Of a DNA stretch of 5,321 nucleotides, positions 1-5,321 are shown one piece after another. Position numbers and translations under genes: made by a program. The DNA is from Deferribacteraceae bacterium (GTDB taxonomy: Bacteria; Chrysiogenota; Deferribacteres; Deferribacterales; JAISNW01). Under the pieces are notes generated by a model. It worked only from the letters and a program-made list of their open reading frames with translations. It did no database searches and had not been told where the DNA came from. How positions within the stretch are numbered: the stretch's first letter is position 1; every line of letters starts with the position of its first letter. The DNA lies in NCBI GenBank assembly GCA_031276055.1, contig JAISNW010000186.1:1-5321 (forward strand), in the 5' to 3' direction.

Positions 1-1285
1 CGTGAACAAGTTCATCGCTCATATCTGAATTGTCTACCGTGTCAATAAAATTTATTTTATTCTGCGTGCTGATGCGTTTAAATTCTGGGAAACGTTTAGC
101 TAGGTAAACAGCGCATTGCAATCGTCGTTTTTCCTCTTTCGCCGTAAACCTTTTGACAAATAGATAGTTCTTGTTCGATTGGACTACGCCGGAAAGCTCA
201 TCTGACATATATTCATATCCTTTCCCAATAGGAAAAACAACCCTACCGCCTTTTAAGTGTTGTGAATAAAATAATGGAACGGTATTCTCACCGGAGGTGT
301 TACGCAAAAGTCTACGGTTACGGAAATCAACAGTCAGACCTGTTTTCATTTTCAAACCTATGGACGCAAGCGGTTTTCCTATGGAATTTACCTTCTCAAG
401 TACATTGATTTCCTTGTGAGAGATGGGCAGATAGACATATTTTTCATCGCCTGAAACTACCGTTTCATAAGGCGCGTGCAGGAGAGTATTGTTCTCAAAA
501 TTATTAGAATCCAGTGATGAAGTAATATTGACCATTCGGGGGGCAACGCTGGTTTTTAGAACCTTCACTATCATAGTTTCTTGTAGTATTTGCTCTTTAT
601 CAAACACTTTATCACGACTTATAAACAGATGGATGTCAGTAATCTTGCCATACTTTAAAAAATATTTGCGAAAATGGGTAAAATATGCGCCAGATGTCCA
701 TGAACGCGGGATGATGTATACCAACTCGCCGCCTTCACGGAGATTAAACAAGCTCATCGCTGCAAATAAAAAATATATGTTTGGCGCACCATGACAAACA
801 CTTTTCATAGACGCCGCCTCAGGGGCTGCTTTGGCCAATTTGTAGTATGGAGGATTTGCGATTACTAAGTCATACTTTGTCGGAAACATTGATGCAGTGA
901 GGTTTCCTGAAAAATCATCAGATTGTGAGAGTATATAATGTTCATCCACTATCCTCAATGACAGTCTTAGCCTTGATTTCTGACGGATGTATTCAAGATT
1001 GGAACGCAATAAGGCAATAACATCTGGATTTGTTTCATAACAGGTCAATTCCACCTGCAACGAGTTGTCATATCGTTCAATTGCTTCAATCAGCGCCGCA
1101 GATAATATGCCTGAACCCGCTCCAGGGTCAAGCAGCTTAATAATACATTGACGCGGCATATCAAACAAGCTTGCCATAAAGCGTGCTGTTGCTTTTGACG
1201 TAAAGAACTGTCCGAGCACCTTGCGTTCAGACTTTGGCTTAGAAATTATATACTTGTCTGTTTGTTCGACGACGTAATCTAACAT
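1..1285 (-). CDS. N6-adenine DNA methyltransferase (Eco57I / BsuBI-PstI-like), partial at left edge
   Basis: This protein is predicted to transfer a methyl group from S-adenosylmethionine to adenine in a specific DNA site, as the modification half of a Type II restriction-modification system. It reads open for 428 codons from ATG 1285-1283 with no stop before the window edge, so the C-terminus is missing. Visible motifs are LGQFFTS (residues 24-30), typical of the N-terminus of gamma-class enzymes; the SAM-binding motif I DPGAGSG (53-59); acidic E84 at the end of the next strand; and the catalytic motif IV NPPYY (144-148). The stretches HGAPNIY and HLFISR, and a later KTGLTVDFR, resemble BsuBI/PstI-type methyltransferases and their target-recognition part. 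The start is supported by AGGAA at 1299-1295 (9 nt spacing) and an in-frame TAG just upstream (1300-1298). The family assignment is from motifs I recognise. The site specificity, and whether a restriction enzyme follows, cannot be seen. Confidence 0.88.
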   Translation of the reverse strand, partial: MLDYVVEQTDKYIISKPKSERKVLGQFFTSKATARFMASLFDMPRQCIIKLLDPGAGSGILSAALIEAIERYDNSLQVELTCYETNPDVIALLRSNLEYIRQKSRLRLSLRIVDEHYILSQSDDFSGNLTASMFPTKYDLVIANPPYYKLAKAAPEAASMKSVCHGAPNIYFLFAAMSLFNLREGGELVYIIPRSWTSGAYFTHFRKYFLKYGKITDIHLFISRDKVFDKEQILQETMIVKVLKTSVAPRMVNITSSLDSNNFENNTLLHAPYETVVSGDEKYVYLPISHKEINVLEKVNSIGKPLASIGLKMKTGLTVDFRNRRLLRNTSGENTVPLFYSQHLKGGRVVFPIGKGYEYMSDELSGVVQSNKNYLFVKRFTAKEEKRRLQCAVYLAKRFPEFKRISTQNKINFIDTVDNSDMSDELVH

Positions 1286-1326
1286 GATAAATTGTTCCTA
1301 ACCTTCTAAGCTCGCCCCTAGTGGGA

Positions 1327-1355
1327 ATAATACCCCTTCCGTTTTTGAAAAGCAA
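1327..1355 (-). promoter_or_regulatory. Candidate sigma70-type promoter of the methyltransferase gene
   Basis: On the minus strand TTGCTT (1355-1350) and TATTAT (1332-1327) are separated by exactly 17 bp. The -10 matches the TATAAT consensus at five of six positions and the -35 has the TTG core. Transcription would start near 1320-1319, giving a leader of about 35 nt that includes the AGGAA ribosome binding site. This is a prediction from consensus only. Confidence 0.5.
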
Positions 1356-1362
1356 CTAGATA

Positions 1363-1375
1363 TTAGGCAGCCTAA
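1363..1375. promoter_or_regulatory. Interrupted palindrome between divergent genes, possible operator
   Basis: TTAGGC and GCCTAA form a perfect 6-bp inverted repeat around a single A. The element ends 7 bp upstream of the predicted -35 box of the methyltransferase promoter and lies about 60 bp upstream of the -10 of the opposite gene. Its position and dyad symmetry suit binding by a dimeric regulator, for example one controlling restriction-modification expression. No regulator gene is visible in the window and I do not recognise the motif. Confidence 0.35.
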
Positions 1376-1435
1376 GCAGTGAAATTATCCCTTTTTCACC
1401 TTCAAATTTTTTTCTTTCCAAGAGATAAAAAATTA

Positions 1436-1441
1436 TATACT
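1436..1441 (+). promoter_or_regulatory. Candidate -10 box immediately before the NYN-LOTUS gene
   Basis: TATACT matches the -10 consensus at five of six positions and ends 7 bp before the ATG at 1449. A typical start site would fall at or next to the A of that ATG. The region 17 bp upstream (1413-1418, TCTTTC) is a poor -35 match, so the promoter may be weak or activator-dependent. No Shine-Dalgarno sequence lies between this box and the ATG, which fits leaderless initiation. Confidence 0.4.
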
Positions 1442-1448
1442 ATCTTTT

Positions 1449-2243
1449 ATGGAAACAGGAGAGTTGACCCCCAAAAAACTTGTGGTGCTGATCGATGCCG
1501 ACAACGCCAGTCCTAATATTGTAAAAGCCCTCTTTCAAGAGGTAGCGAAGTATGGGATAGCCACAGTTCGGCGCGCCTATGGCGATTGGACAGGAAGCCA
1601 CCTCAAAGGGTGGAAAGATGTGCTCTTATCTTATGCAATACAGCCTATTCAGCAATTTGGATATACCACAGGCAAAAATTCTACCGACAGCGCCCTTATT
1701 ATTGATGCTATGGATCTACTATATACCCGCACCTTTGACGGCTTTTGCATCGTTTCAAGCGACAGCGATTTTACCCGCCTTGCCTCCCGCATAAGAGAAG
1801 CAGGGCTTACAGTATACGGCTTTGGTGAAGAAAAAACCCCGAAACCTTTTATTAATGCGTGTGATAAATTTATCTTCACCGAGATATTAAAATCAGGAGT
1901 TGAAGAGGAAACAAAACTTAATAAACCGATGAGCTCGCACACATTAAAGGGGAATACCTCGTTGATGAACCTCCTTAGAAATGCTGTTGAAACATCGGTT
2001 GATGAATCAGGCTGGGCTTACCTTGCCAATGTAGGCCAGCAGATAGCCAACCAATCTCCAGAGTTTGATCCTAGGCTTTATGGCTACTCCAAGTTGAAAG
2101 AGCTTATTAAGGCAACAACCCTCTTTAATATAGATGAACGCAAAGATGAAAAATCCCCTAAGATAAAGTTGATATACGTTCAGAGCATAAAGAGGAAAAA
2201 ACCTGCACAAAAGGCTGTTGATGCGAATACTAATAACCTCTGA
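1449..2243 (+). CDS. NYN-domain nuclease-like protein with C-terminal OST-HTH/LOTUS domain
   Basis: This is a 264-residue, two-domain, probably cytoplasmic RNA-associated protein. The N-terminal part (about 10-147) is an NYN domain of the PIN-like nuclease fold: LIDADNA (14-20) gives D16 and D18, D80 sits in KNSTDSALIID, and SSDSDF (103-108) gives D105 and D107. These acidic residues are where the family places its metal-binding site, so the active centre looks intact. Residues about 170-246 look like an OST-HTH/LOTUS domain, with GWAYLANVG (188-196) and the typical FDPRLYGYSKLKELI (206-220). A basic tail follows (KRKK, 248-251). LOTUS domains are known RNA-binding modules, so RNA cleavage or RNA binding is a reasonable inference; the substrate is unknown. 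The ATG lacks a Shine-Dalgarno site. The only in-frame alternatives are TTG 1464 (AGGAG too close) and GTG 1482 (too far), and an in-frame TGA at 1380 blocks upstream extension. It overlaps the next gene by 23 bp. Confidence 0.88.
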   Translation: METGELTPKKLVVLIDADNASPNIVKALFQEVAKYGIATVRRAYGDWTGSHLKGWKDVLLSYAIQPIQQFGYTTGKNSTDSALIIDAMDLLYTRTFDGFCIVSSDSDFTRLASRIREAGLTVYGFGEEKTPKPFINACDKFIFTEILKSGVEEETKLNKPMSSHTLKGNTSLMNLLRNAVETSVDESGWAYLANVGQQIANQSPEFDPRLYGYSKLKELIKATTLFNIDERKDEKSPKIKLIYVQSIKRKKPAQKAVDANTNNL

Positions 2244-2709
2244 CACGCACGCTAAACGTTATTTAGACCTCCCTCTCATTTTACGAGAGGAGATAAAAAG
2301 AGCCGATGCCGTCATACATGCGGGGGATTATGGTTCTGTGGGCTTTTTTAATGAATTTGTTGCAATGTGCACCTCTTTTTATGGAGTACTTGGAAACAAT
2401 GACCGCCTTGATCTGCCTGAGGAACTTATGCTAGAGCTAGACAGCGTCCGTATAGCTGCCGTACACGGCGATGATATGCTCTGGGGGGAACGTTGCAGCG
2501 CCCTCTTTAAGCGGTTTCAGGCAAACCGCCCCCATATAATAGTATATGGACATACGCACAGGTGGGAGAAAGAGAAGTTGTCAAACACTCTGCTCTTAAA
2601 TCCAGGAAGCCCCACAAAACCCCGCGGCGTTCACAGCTCCTTTGCTCTCTTAGAGACTAGCAATGGAAGTTTTACTGTGGATATAATTATGGTTAAAGGC
2701 AGCTTATGA
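2221..2709 (+). CDS. YfcE/MJ0936-family metallophosphoesterase
   Basis: This is a small, probably cytoplasmic metal-dependent phosphodiesterase of 162 residues, the usual size for the YfcE/MJ0936 group. All family motifs are present in order: SDTH (7-10), GDYGS (35-39), GNND (58-61), VHGDD (81-85) and GHTHR (110-114). The family-typical NPGSPTKPR (127-135) follows. D8, H10, D36, N59, H82, H111 and H113 would coordinate the two metals, so the enzyme looks active. Relatives hydrolyse model phosphodiesters and their physiological substrate is often unknown. I chose ATG 2221 because AAGG (2211-2214) lies 6 nt upstream; an in-frame TTG at 2218 has only 3 nt spacing. The gene starts inside the NYN-LOTUS gene and shares ATGA with the next gene, so translational coupling is likely. 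A role on RNA or nucleotide products alongside the upstream protein is inference. Confidence 0.9.
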   Translation: MRILITSDTHAKRYLDLPLILREEIKRADAVIHAGDYGSVGFFNEFVAMCTSFYGVLGNNDRLDLPEELMLELDSVRIAAVHGDDMLWGERCSALFKRFQANRPHIIVYGHTHRWEKEKLSNTLLLNPGSPTKPRGVHSSFALLETSNGSFTVDIIMVKGSL

Positions 2710-3134
2710 GGGATATAGTTCTAACAAGAGATTATGAAAAGATTATCTCCATCTGGGAGCGCTCTGTTAGAGCTAGCCATGATTTTTTAACAATAGATGT
2801 TATTTTAGATATAAAATCGGAGTTAATTAGACAGCTGCCTTATCTGAAAATATACGCATATGAGGAGGCGGCAGACGAAATTGTCGGTTTTATAGCCATT
2901 TTAACGAATCGCATCGAGATGCTCTTTGTATCGCCCGAACATTTTAGAAGAGGGATAGGCAGGGCGTTGGTGGATTTTGCAATAGATAATATGAAAGTTT
3001 ATGAAGTTGATGTTAATGAACAGAATAACAGAGCAAAAGTGTTTTATGAGCATGTAGGATTTAGTGTTGCATGCCGCATGGAAAGAGATGCTGGGAGAAA
3101 CTTCCCTTTGCTGCGTATGAGAAAGAGTTTATAG
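2706..3134 (+). CDS. GNAT-family N-acetyltransferase, YjaB-like
   Basis: This 142-residue protein is a single GNAT domain that would transfer an acetyl group from acetyl-CoA to an amine. It resembles E. coli YjaB as I remember that sequence: IWERSVRASHDFL (16-28) near the N-terminus, MLFVSPEHFRRGIGRAL (72-88) with the RRGIGR acetyl-CoA pyrophosphate loop, VDVNEQNNRAKVFYEHVGF (101-119), and a conserved FPLLRM (133-138) near the end. The acceptor substrate is unknown. The start ATG forms an ATGA overlap with the stop of the phosphoesterase gene, and AAAGG (2695-2699) sits 6 nt upstream. It is therefore very likely in the same operon as its two upstream neighbours, which does not by itself reveal its substrate. 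Confidence 0.88.
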   Translation: MRDIVLTRDYEKIISIWERSVRASHDFLTIDVILDIKSELIRQLPYLKIYAYEEAADEIVGFIAILTNRIEMLFVSPEHFRRGIGRALVDFAIDNMKVYEVDVNEQNNRAKVFYEHVGFSVACRMERDAGRNFPLLRMRKSL

Positions 3135-3169
3135 GTATAGTGGATATTTTTTAGGAGGGCATATATATT

Positions 3170-4114
3170 ATGAGAATCTTTGCTGTTTTATTGAGCGCGC
3201 TATTCATATTTACCGCAGCTTGCACAAAAAAAGAAGAGACTGGGGAAAAAGCCTATAAGATAGGGGTTGCTAAGATTACCGCCCACCCCGCGCTGGATGC
3301 AGTGGAGAAAGGGTTGATGGATGAGCTTGCAGAGCGGGGGATAAAAGCCGAGTATGATCTGCAGAGCGCCAATAACGAATTTGCCACAGCCGCCTCTATA
3401 GCCGCACGTTTTAAGGCTGAAAAGGTTGATGTTGCAGTAGGGATAGCCACCCCCGCCGCACAAGCCCTCTTAAATGGGCTTGATAAACAGACGCCGATAG
3501 TTTTTAGCGCTGTTACAGACCCCGTTTCAGCGGGTTTGCGGCAATCCAACTTTAAGGATGCCGCTAATATCACTGGCGTTTCAGATATGACCCCTGTTAA
3601 AGAACAGATAGAGTTAATGAATAGGATTAAACCGCTTAAAAGCATAGGTCATCTATATAACTCTGGGGAAGCAAATTCCTTGGAGCTTTACAAGATTTTA
3701 TTTGAAGTTTGCGATAATATGAATATCAAACTTGTAGCCACCACTGTAACAAACACCTCTGAAGTTAAGCAGGCGGCGGAGTTTCTTGTTCGCGAAAAGG
3801 TCGATGCCATATATGTCAGCACAGATAATGCAGTTGTCGCAGCTATGCAGAGCGTAACATCAACGGCGGAAAAAGCGGGGATTCCTGTAGTCAGCGCTGA
3901 TCCTGTTTCAGCAGAAGGCAGCGGAGCCCTTGTTGCCTATGGGGTGGATTACTACACCGCAGGCAGACAGACCGGAATTATTATTGCAGAGATATTAGGC
4001 GGGAAGTTTGCAGGGGATATCCCTGTTAAATATATGCTCACAAAAGATGAACTTACCCTCTATTTTGACAAATCTGTTGGTGAAAAGCTGAACCTTGAGT
4101 TAAAGATAGAGTAG
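3170..4114 (+). CDS. ABC transporter substrate-binding lipoprotein (PF04392-like)
   Basis: This 314-residue exported protein would bind a small ligand outside the cytoplasmic membrane for an ABC importer. The N-terminus is a lipoprotein signal: basic MR, a hydrophobic stretch (3-17), then the lipobox TAAC with lipidated Cys18. The mature part has the two-lobe periplasmic-binding pattern of the ABC_sub_bind (TrpX-like) family: YKIGVAKITAHPALD (29-43), VGIATPAAQAL (90-100), TPIVFSAVTDPVSAGL starting near 108, NITGVSD, and later a YVSTDNAVV segment and GIPVVSADPVS. Some relatives bind tryptophan or other aromatic or amino-acid ligands, but the ligand here cannot be assigned. A strong AGGAGG (3153-3158) lies 11 nt before the ATG, a slightly long spacing. 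The gene follows the acetyltransferase after 35 bp and may be co-transcribed with it. No permease or ATPase gene is nearby; the next gene is convergent. Confidence 0.88.
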   Translation: MRIFAVLLSALFIFTAACTKKEETGEKAYKIGVAKITAHPALDAVEKGLMDELAERGIKAEYDLQSANNEFATAASIAARFKAEKVDVAVGIATPAAQALLNGLDKQTPIVFSAVTDPVSAGLRQSNFKDAANITGVSDMTPVKEQIELMNRIKPLKSIGHLYNSGEANSLELYKILFEVCDNMNIKLVATTVTNTSEVKQAAEFLVREKVDAIYVSTDNAVVAAMQSVTSTAEKAGIPVVSADPVSAEGSGALVAYGVDYYTAGRQTGIIIAEILGGKFAGDIPVKYMLTKDELTLYFDKSVGEKLNLELKIE

Positions 4115-4136
4115 AATTACGGCTTGCTCTTTATCA

Positions 4137-4185
4137 GCGTGGAAATAGTCTGCACAGTCAGTGAACTTGCCGCCTATTTCCACGC
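4137..4185. terminator. Long hairpin in convergent intergenic region, possible bidirectional terminator
   Basis: GCGTGGAAATAG (4137-4148) and CTATTTCCACGC (4174-4185) form a perfect 12-bp stem around a 25-nt loop. The loop can pair further (GCA 4152-4154 with TGC 4168-4170, AGT 4156-4158 with ACT 4165-4167). It lies 22 bp after the lipoprotein gene and 43 bp beyond the end of the opposing barrel gene, where a shared terminator is expected. There is no T-run on either strand after the stem, so intrinsic termination is not assured. It could instead stabilise the 3' ends or be a dispersed repeat. Confidence 0.45.
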
Positions 4186-4228
4186 CCGCAATTCTCCCTT
4201 ATGCTCTCAATTCCCAAAAGCAGCGCTA

Positions 4229-5071
4229 TTAAAATAGTTTTGCTAGTTTCACTGCACCCGTATAGCCCTTTTCACCGTTCTCTACATACAGATCATATGT
4301 ATACGATATGAATATAGAAAAGGTGTTTGTAATATCTGTTTTTAGTGTGGCTTTAGCTGCATAATCAGCCATCTTATCTCTAACTTTGTGGGCTGCGCCG
4401 AAAGTTTCAGCGCTCTCTTCGCCTCCCCATATCCCCCCTAACGATAAGGTAATGATTGAATTTCCGTCATCTTCAACCTTAAAAGAGATATGCAGCTCCG
4501 CAAAGGCGTCTCCATCTTTTTCGAGGTCGGTTTTTGCTGTGTAATATAGGTAGTCTTTATTATCAGTGTAGAAATCATACCCTCCCCAAAGTTCAAAATA
4601 GAACCTTCCAACCCCTTGTGCAACCGCAAGGCGGGGAGAGAAAGCCCATCTATTTGCGCCGATATTTAGATAGGAGTTCTTGTTATAACTGCCTGTAGGG
4701 GCTTCCACACCCACCCCTAAATTGAGATGTCCGCTCCCCCAGAATAGTATTCTAGGCATAAGCACAAATTGCATATCCCCCGCTCCAGAGGTTCTACCGA
4801 CCCCTTCCACCTCTATATCTGCTGTAGAGAGCATAAGATGTGCATAAATAGGAACTTTGTCCACCTCTTGAACCGCCGCTAAAATAAAGACGCCCATATT
4901 CATATCGACAGTGGGGGAGGCTTTATGAGCGCCTGATAGATAGACAGCATAGGTATCATCTGGATACCATCCAGAGTCAAACGGTCCGAAGCGGATCGGC
5001 TGCTCCGCAGCCATTGCGGATTGAACGGATGCAATTATCACTATGAGCAGAAACGCCAATAGCCTTTTCAT
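4229..5071 (-). CDS. Outer-membrane beta-barrel protein, MetA-pathway phenol-degradation transporter-like
   Basis: This 280-residue exported protein is predicted to sit in the outer membrane. It has a Sec signal peptide: MKR, a hydrophobic core (4-16) and a likely cleavage site at AMA/A (after residue 21). The mature chain has alternating polar and hydrophobic residues with many aromatics and glycines, and ends in Phe (KLAKLF), the usual C-terminal barrel signature. The middle segment GVGVEAPTGSYNKNS, followed shortly by LNIGANRWAFSPRLAVAQ, resembles the Phenol_MetA_deg (PF13557) family, whose members are annotated as putative transporters with poorly known ligands; a role in aromatic uptake should not be assumed. 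The start is well supported: AGGAGG (5083-5078) lies 6 nt upstream. The gene stands alone in its orientation here and has its own promoter with repeat elements upstream. The family call is by pattern, so moderate confidence. Confidence 0.8.
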   Translation of the reverse strand: MKRLLAFLLIVIIASVQSAMAAEQPIRFGPFDSGWYPDDTYAVYLSGAHKASPTVDMNMGVFILAAVQEVDKVPIYAHLMLSTADIEVEGVGRTSGAGDMQFVLMPRILFWGSGHLNLGVGVEAPTGSYNKNSYLNIGANRWAFSPRLAVAQGVGRFYFELWGGYDFYTDNKDYLYYTAKTDLEKDGDAFAELHISFKVEDDGNSIITLSLGGIWGGEESAETFGAAHKVRDKMADYAAKATLKTDITNTFSIFISYTYDLYVENGEKGYTGAVKLAKLF

Positions 5072-5085
5072 CTCTCTCCTCCTGC

Positions 5086-5114
5086 AAAATTAGTTAACCG
5101 ATTATATAATTTTT
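5086..5114. repeat. Imperfect direct repeat copy 1, over the predicted transcription start of the barrel gene
   Basis: The core AAAATTAGTTAACCG (5086-5100) recurs 46 bp away as AAAATTAGTTAATCG, and similarity continues through TATATA into a T-run; 24 of 29 positions match. This copy is itself an imperfect palindrome, with AAAATTA (5086-5092) and TAATTTT (5107-5113) as perfect outer arms. It overlaps the -10 box and the predicted start site near 5094, where a bound protein would block transcription. Confidence 0.55.
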
Positions 5115-5129
5115 GTAGATAGTCCGCAA
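5101..5129 (-). promoter_or_regulatory. Promoter of the outer-membrane barrel gene
   Basis: On the minus strand TTGCGG (5129-5124) and a perfect TATAAT (5106-5101) are separated by exactly 17 bp. A start at A5094 would give a leader of about 23 nt carrying the AGGAGG ribosome binding site. The core promoter is flanked on both sides by copies of the same repeat, which suggests regulation. Confidence 0.6.
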
Positions 5130-5131
5130 CT

Positions 5132-5160
5132 AAAATTAGTTAATCGCCTATATATTTTCT
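5132..5160. repeat. Imperfect direct repeat copy 2, just upstream of the -35 box
   Basis: The core AAAATTAGTTAATCG (5132-5146) differs from copy 1 at one of 15 positions, and the following TATATA is also conserved. It begins 2 bp beyond the -35 box of the barrel-gene promoter. Dyad symmetry is weaker than in copy 1. It may be a second operator site or the remnant of a local promoter duplication. Confidence 0.55.
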
Positions 5161-5321
5161 TAAAACGCCTTTTTTATATTAGAACATATTTTTATTTTCC
5201 TTATATTACAAATATACTTTTATTATAAAAAACAGCTATAATAAAACATTTAGAACGGAAAAATGATTAAAAAATATTCATATTGCACTGATAGGTAGAA
5301 AAAGTGAACTATTTATAGGGA
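5161..5321. other. AT-rich non-coding DNA to the right edge
   Basis: Apart from the all-AT inverted repeat at 5218-5246, I see no supportable gene, RNA or terminator in this stretch. It is markedly richer in A and T runs than the coding DNA, as is common for upstream regulatory regions or a junction with acquired DNA. Any gene beginning past the right edge cannot be judged. Confidence 0.5.
5218..5246. repeat. Perfect 10-bp all-AT inverted repeat
   Basis: TTTTATTATA (5218-5227) and TATAATAAAA (5237-5246) are exact reverse complements around a 9-nt spacer (AAAAACAGC). Each arm contains a TATAAT, one reading leftward (5227-5222) and one rightward (5237-5242), but neither has a convincing -35 at 17 bp. 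It lies in very AT-rich DNA upstream of the barrel gene, where such symmetry can arise by chance, so function is uncertain. Confidence 0.35.

Noticed and set aside
489..794. 101-codon plus-strand open frame
   Set aside because: It is antisense to the methyltransferase, which shows conserved motifs in the other frame; the translation has no recognisable domain and no good ribosome binding site.
1649..2246. Minus-strand open frames of 97 and 79 codons
   Set aside because: They are antisense to the NYN-LOTUS gene, whose domains are clearly recognisable; no supporting signals were seen.
3136..3141. TATAGT as a possible internal promoter for the substrate-binding protein gene
   Set aside because: The nearest TTG-type -35 (TTGCTG at 3108-3113) is 22 bp away, too far, and nothing suitable lies at 17 bp.
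3200..3645. Two minus-strand open frames of 87 and 130 codons
   Set aside because: Both lie opposite the substrate-binding protein gene, which has a clear lipobox and family motifs. The antisense translations look like shadow frames.
5263..5298. An 11-codon plus-strand frame preceded by a GGAA sequence
   Set aside because: It is too short to support, and ATG codons are expected by chance in such AT-rich DNA.
5283..5315. TTGCAC followed by TATTTA as a rightward promoter near the right edge
   Set aside because: The spacer is 21 bp, outside the normal range, and no downstream gene can be seen.

Overview
The window looks like chromosomal DNA of a Gram-negative bacterium with fairly low GC content. 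A predicted outer-membrane beta-barrel with a Sec signal peptide and C-terminal Phe supports an outer membrane. I cannot place the phylum from sequence alone; Deferribacterota- or Desulfobacterota-like lineages would fit the gene content, but that is a weak guess. No rRNA, tRNA, CRISPR array or transposase is visible.

Layout: (1) Positions 1-1285, minus strand, hold a gamma-class N6-adenine DNA methyltransferase. It is open to the left edge, so its C-terminus and any partner restriction enzyme lie outside. (2) A 163-bp divergent intergenic region (1286-1448) holds a good minus-strand promoter, a 13-bp interrupted palindrome, and a -10 box so close to the next ATG that the next transcript may be leaderless. 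(3) Positions 1449-4114, plus strand, form a tight gene run: an NYN-nuclease/OST-HTH (LOTUS) protein, a YfcE/MJ0936-type metallophosphoesterase (23-bp overlap), a YjaB-like GNAT acetyltransferase (4-bp ATGA overlap), and after 35 bp a lipoprotein substrate-binding protein of an ABC transporter. (4) A convergent intergenic region (4115-4228) contains a perfect 12-bp inverted repeat without a T-tract. (5) Positions 4229-5071, minus strand, encode an outer-membrane barrel resembling the MetA-pathway phenol-degradation transporter family. (6) The AT-rich leader (5072-5321) carries a strong core promoter bracketed by two copies of a 29-bp imperfect repeat, plus an all-AT 10-bp inverted repeat further upstream.

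The first three plus-strand genes overlap or abut and are probably co-transcribed and translationally coupled. The LOTUS/NYN protein points to RNA handling, and its overlap with a small phosphodiesterase is the most suggestive functional link here. The substrate-binding protein has no permease or ATPase beside it. The methyltransferase is probably half of a Type II restriction-modification system whose other half is off the left edge. I see no clear evidence of a wholly new system. The best leads are the bracketed promoter, the palindrome between the divergent genes, and the NYN-LOTUS/phosphoesterase pair.
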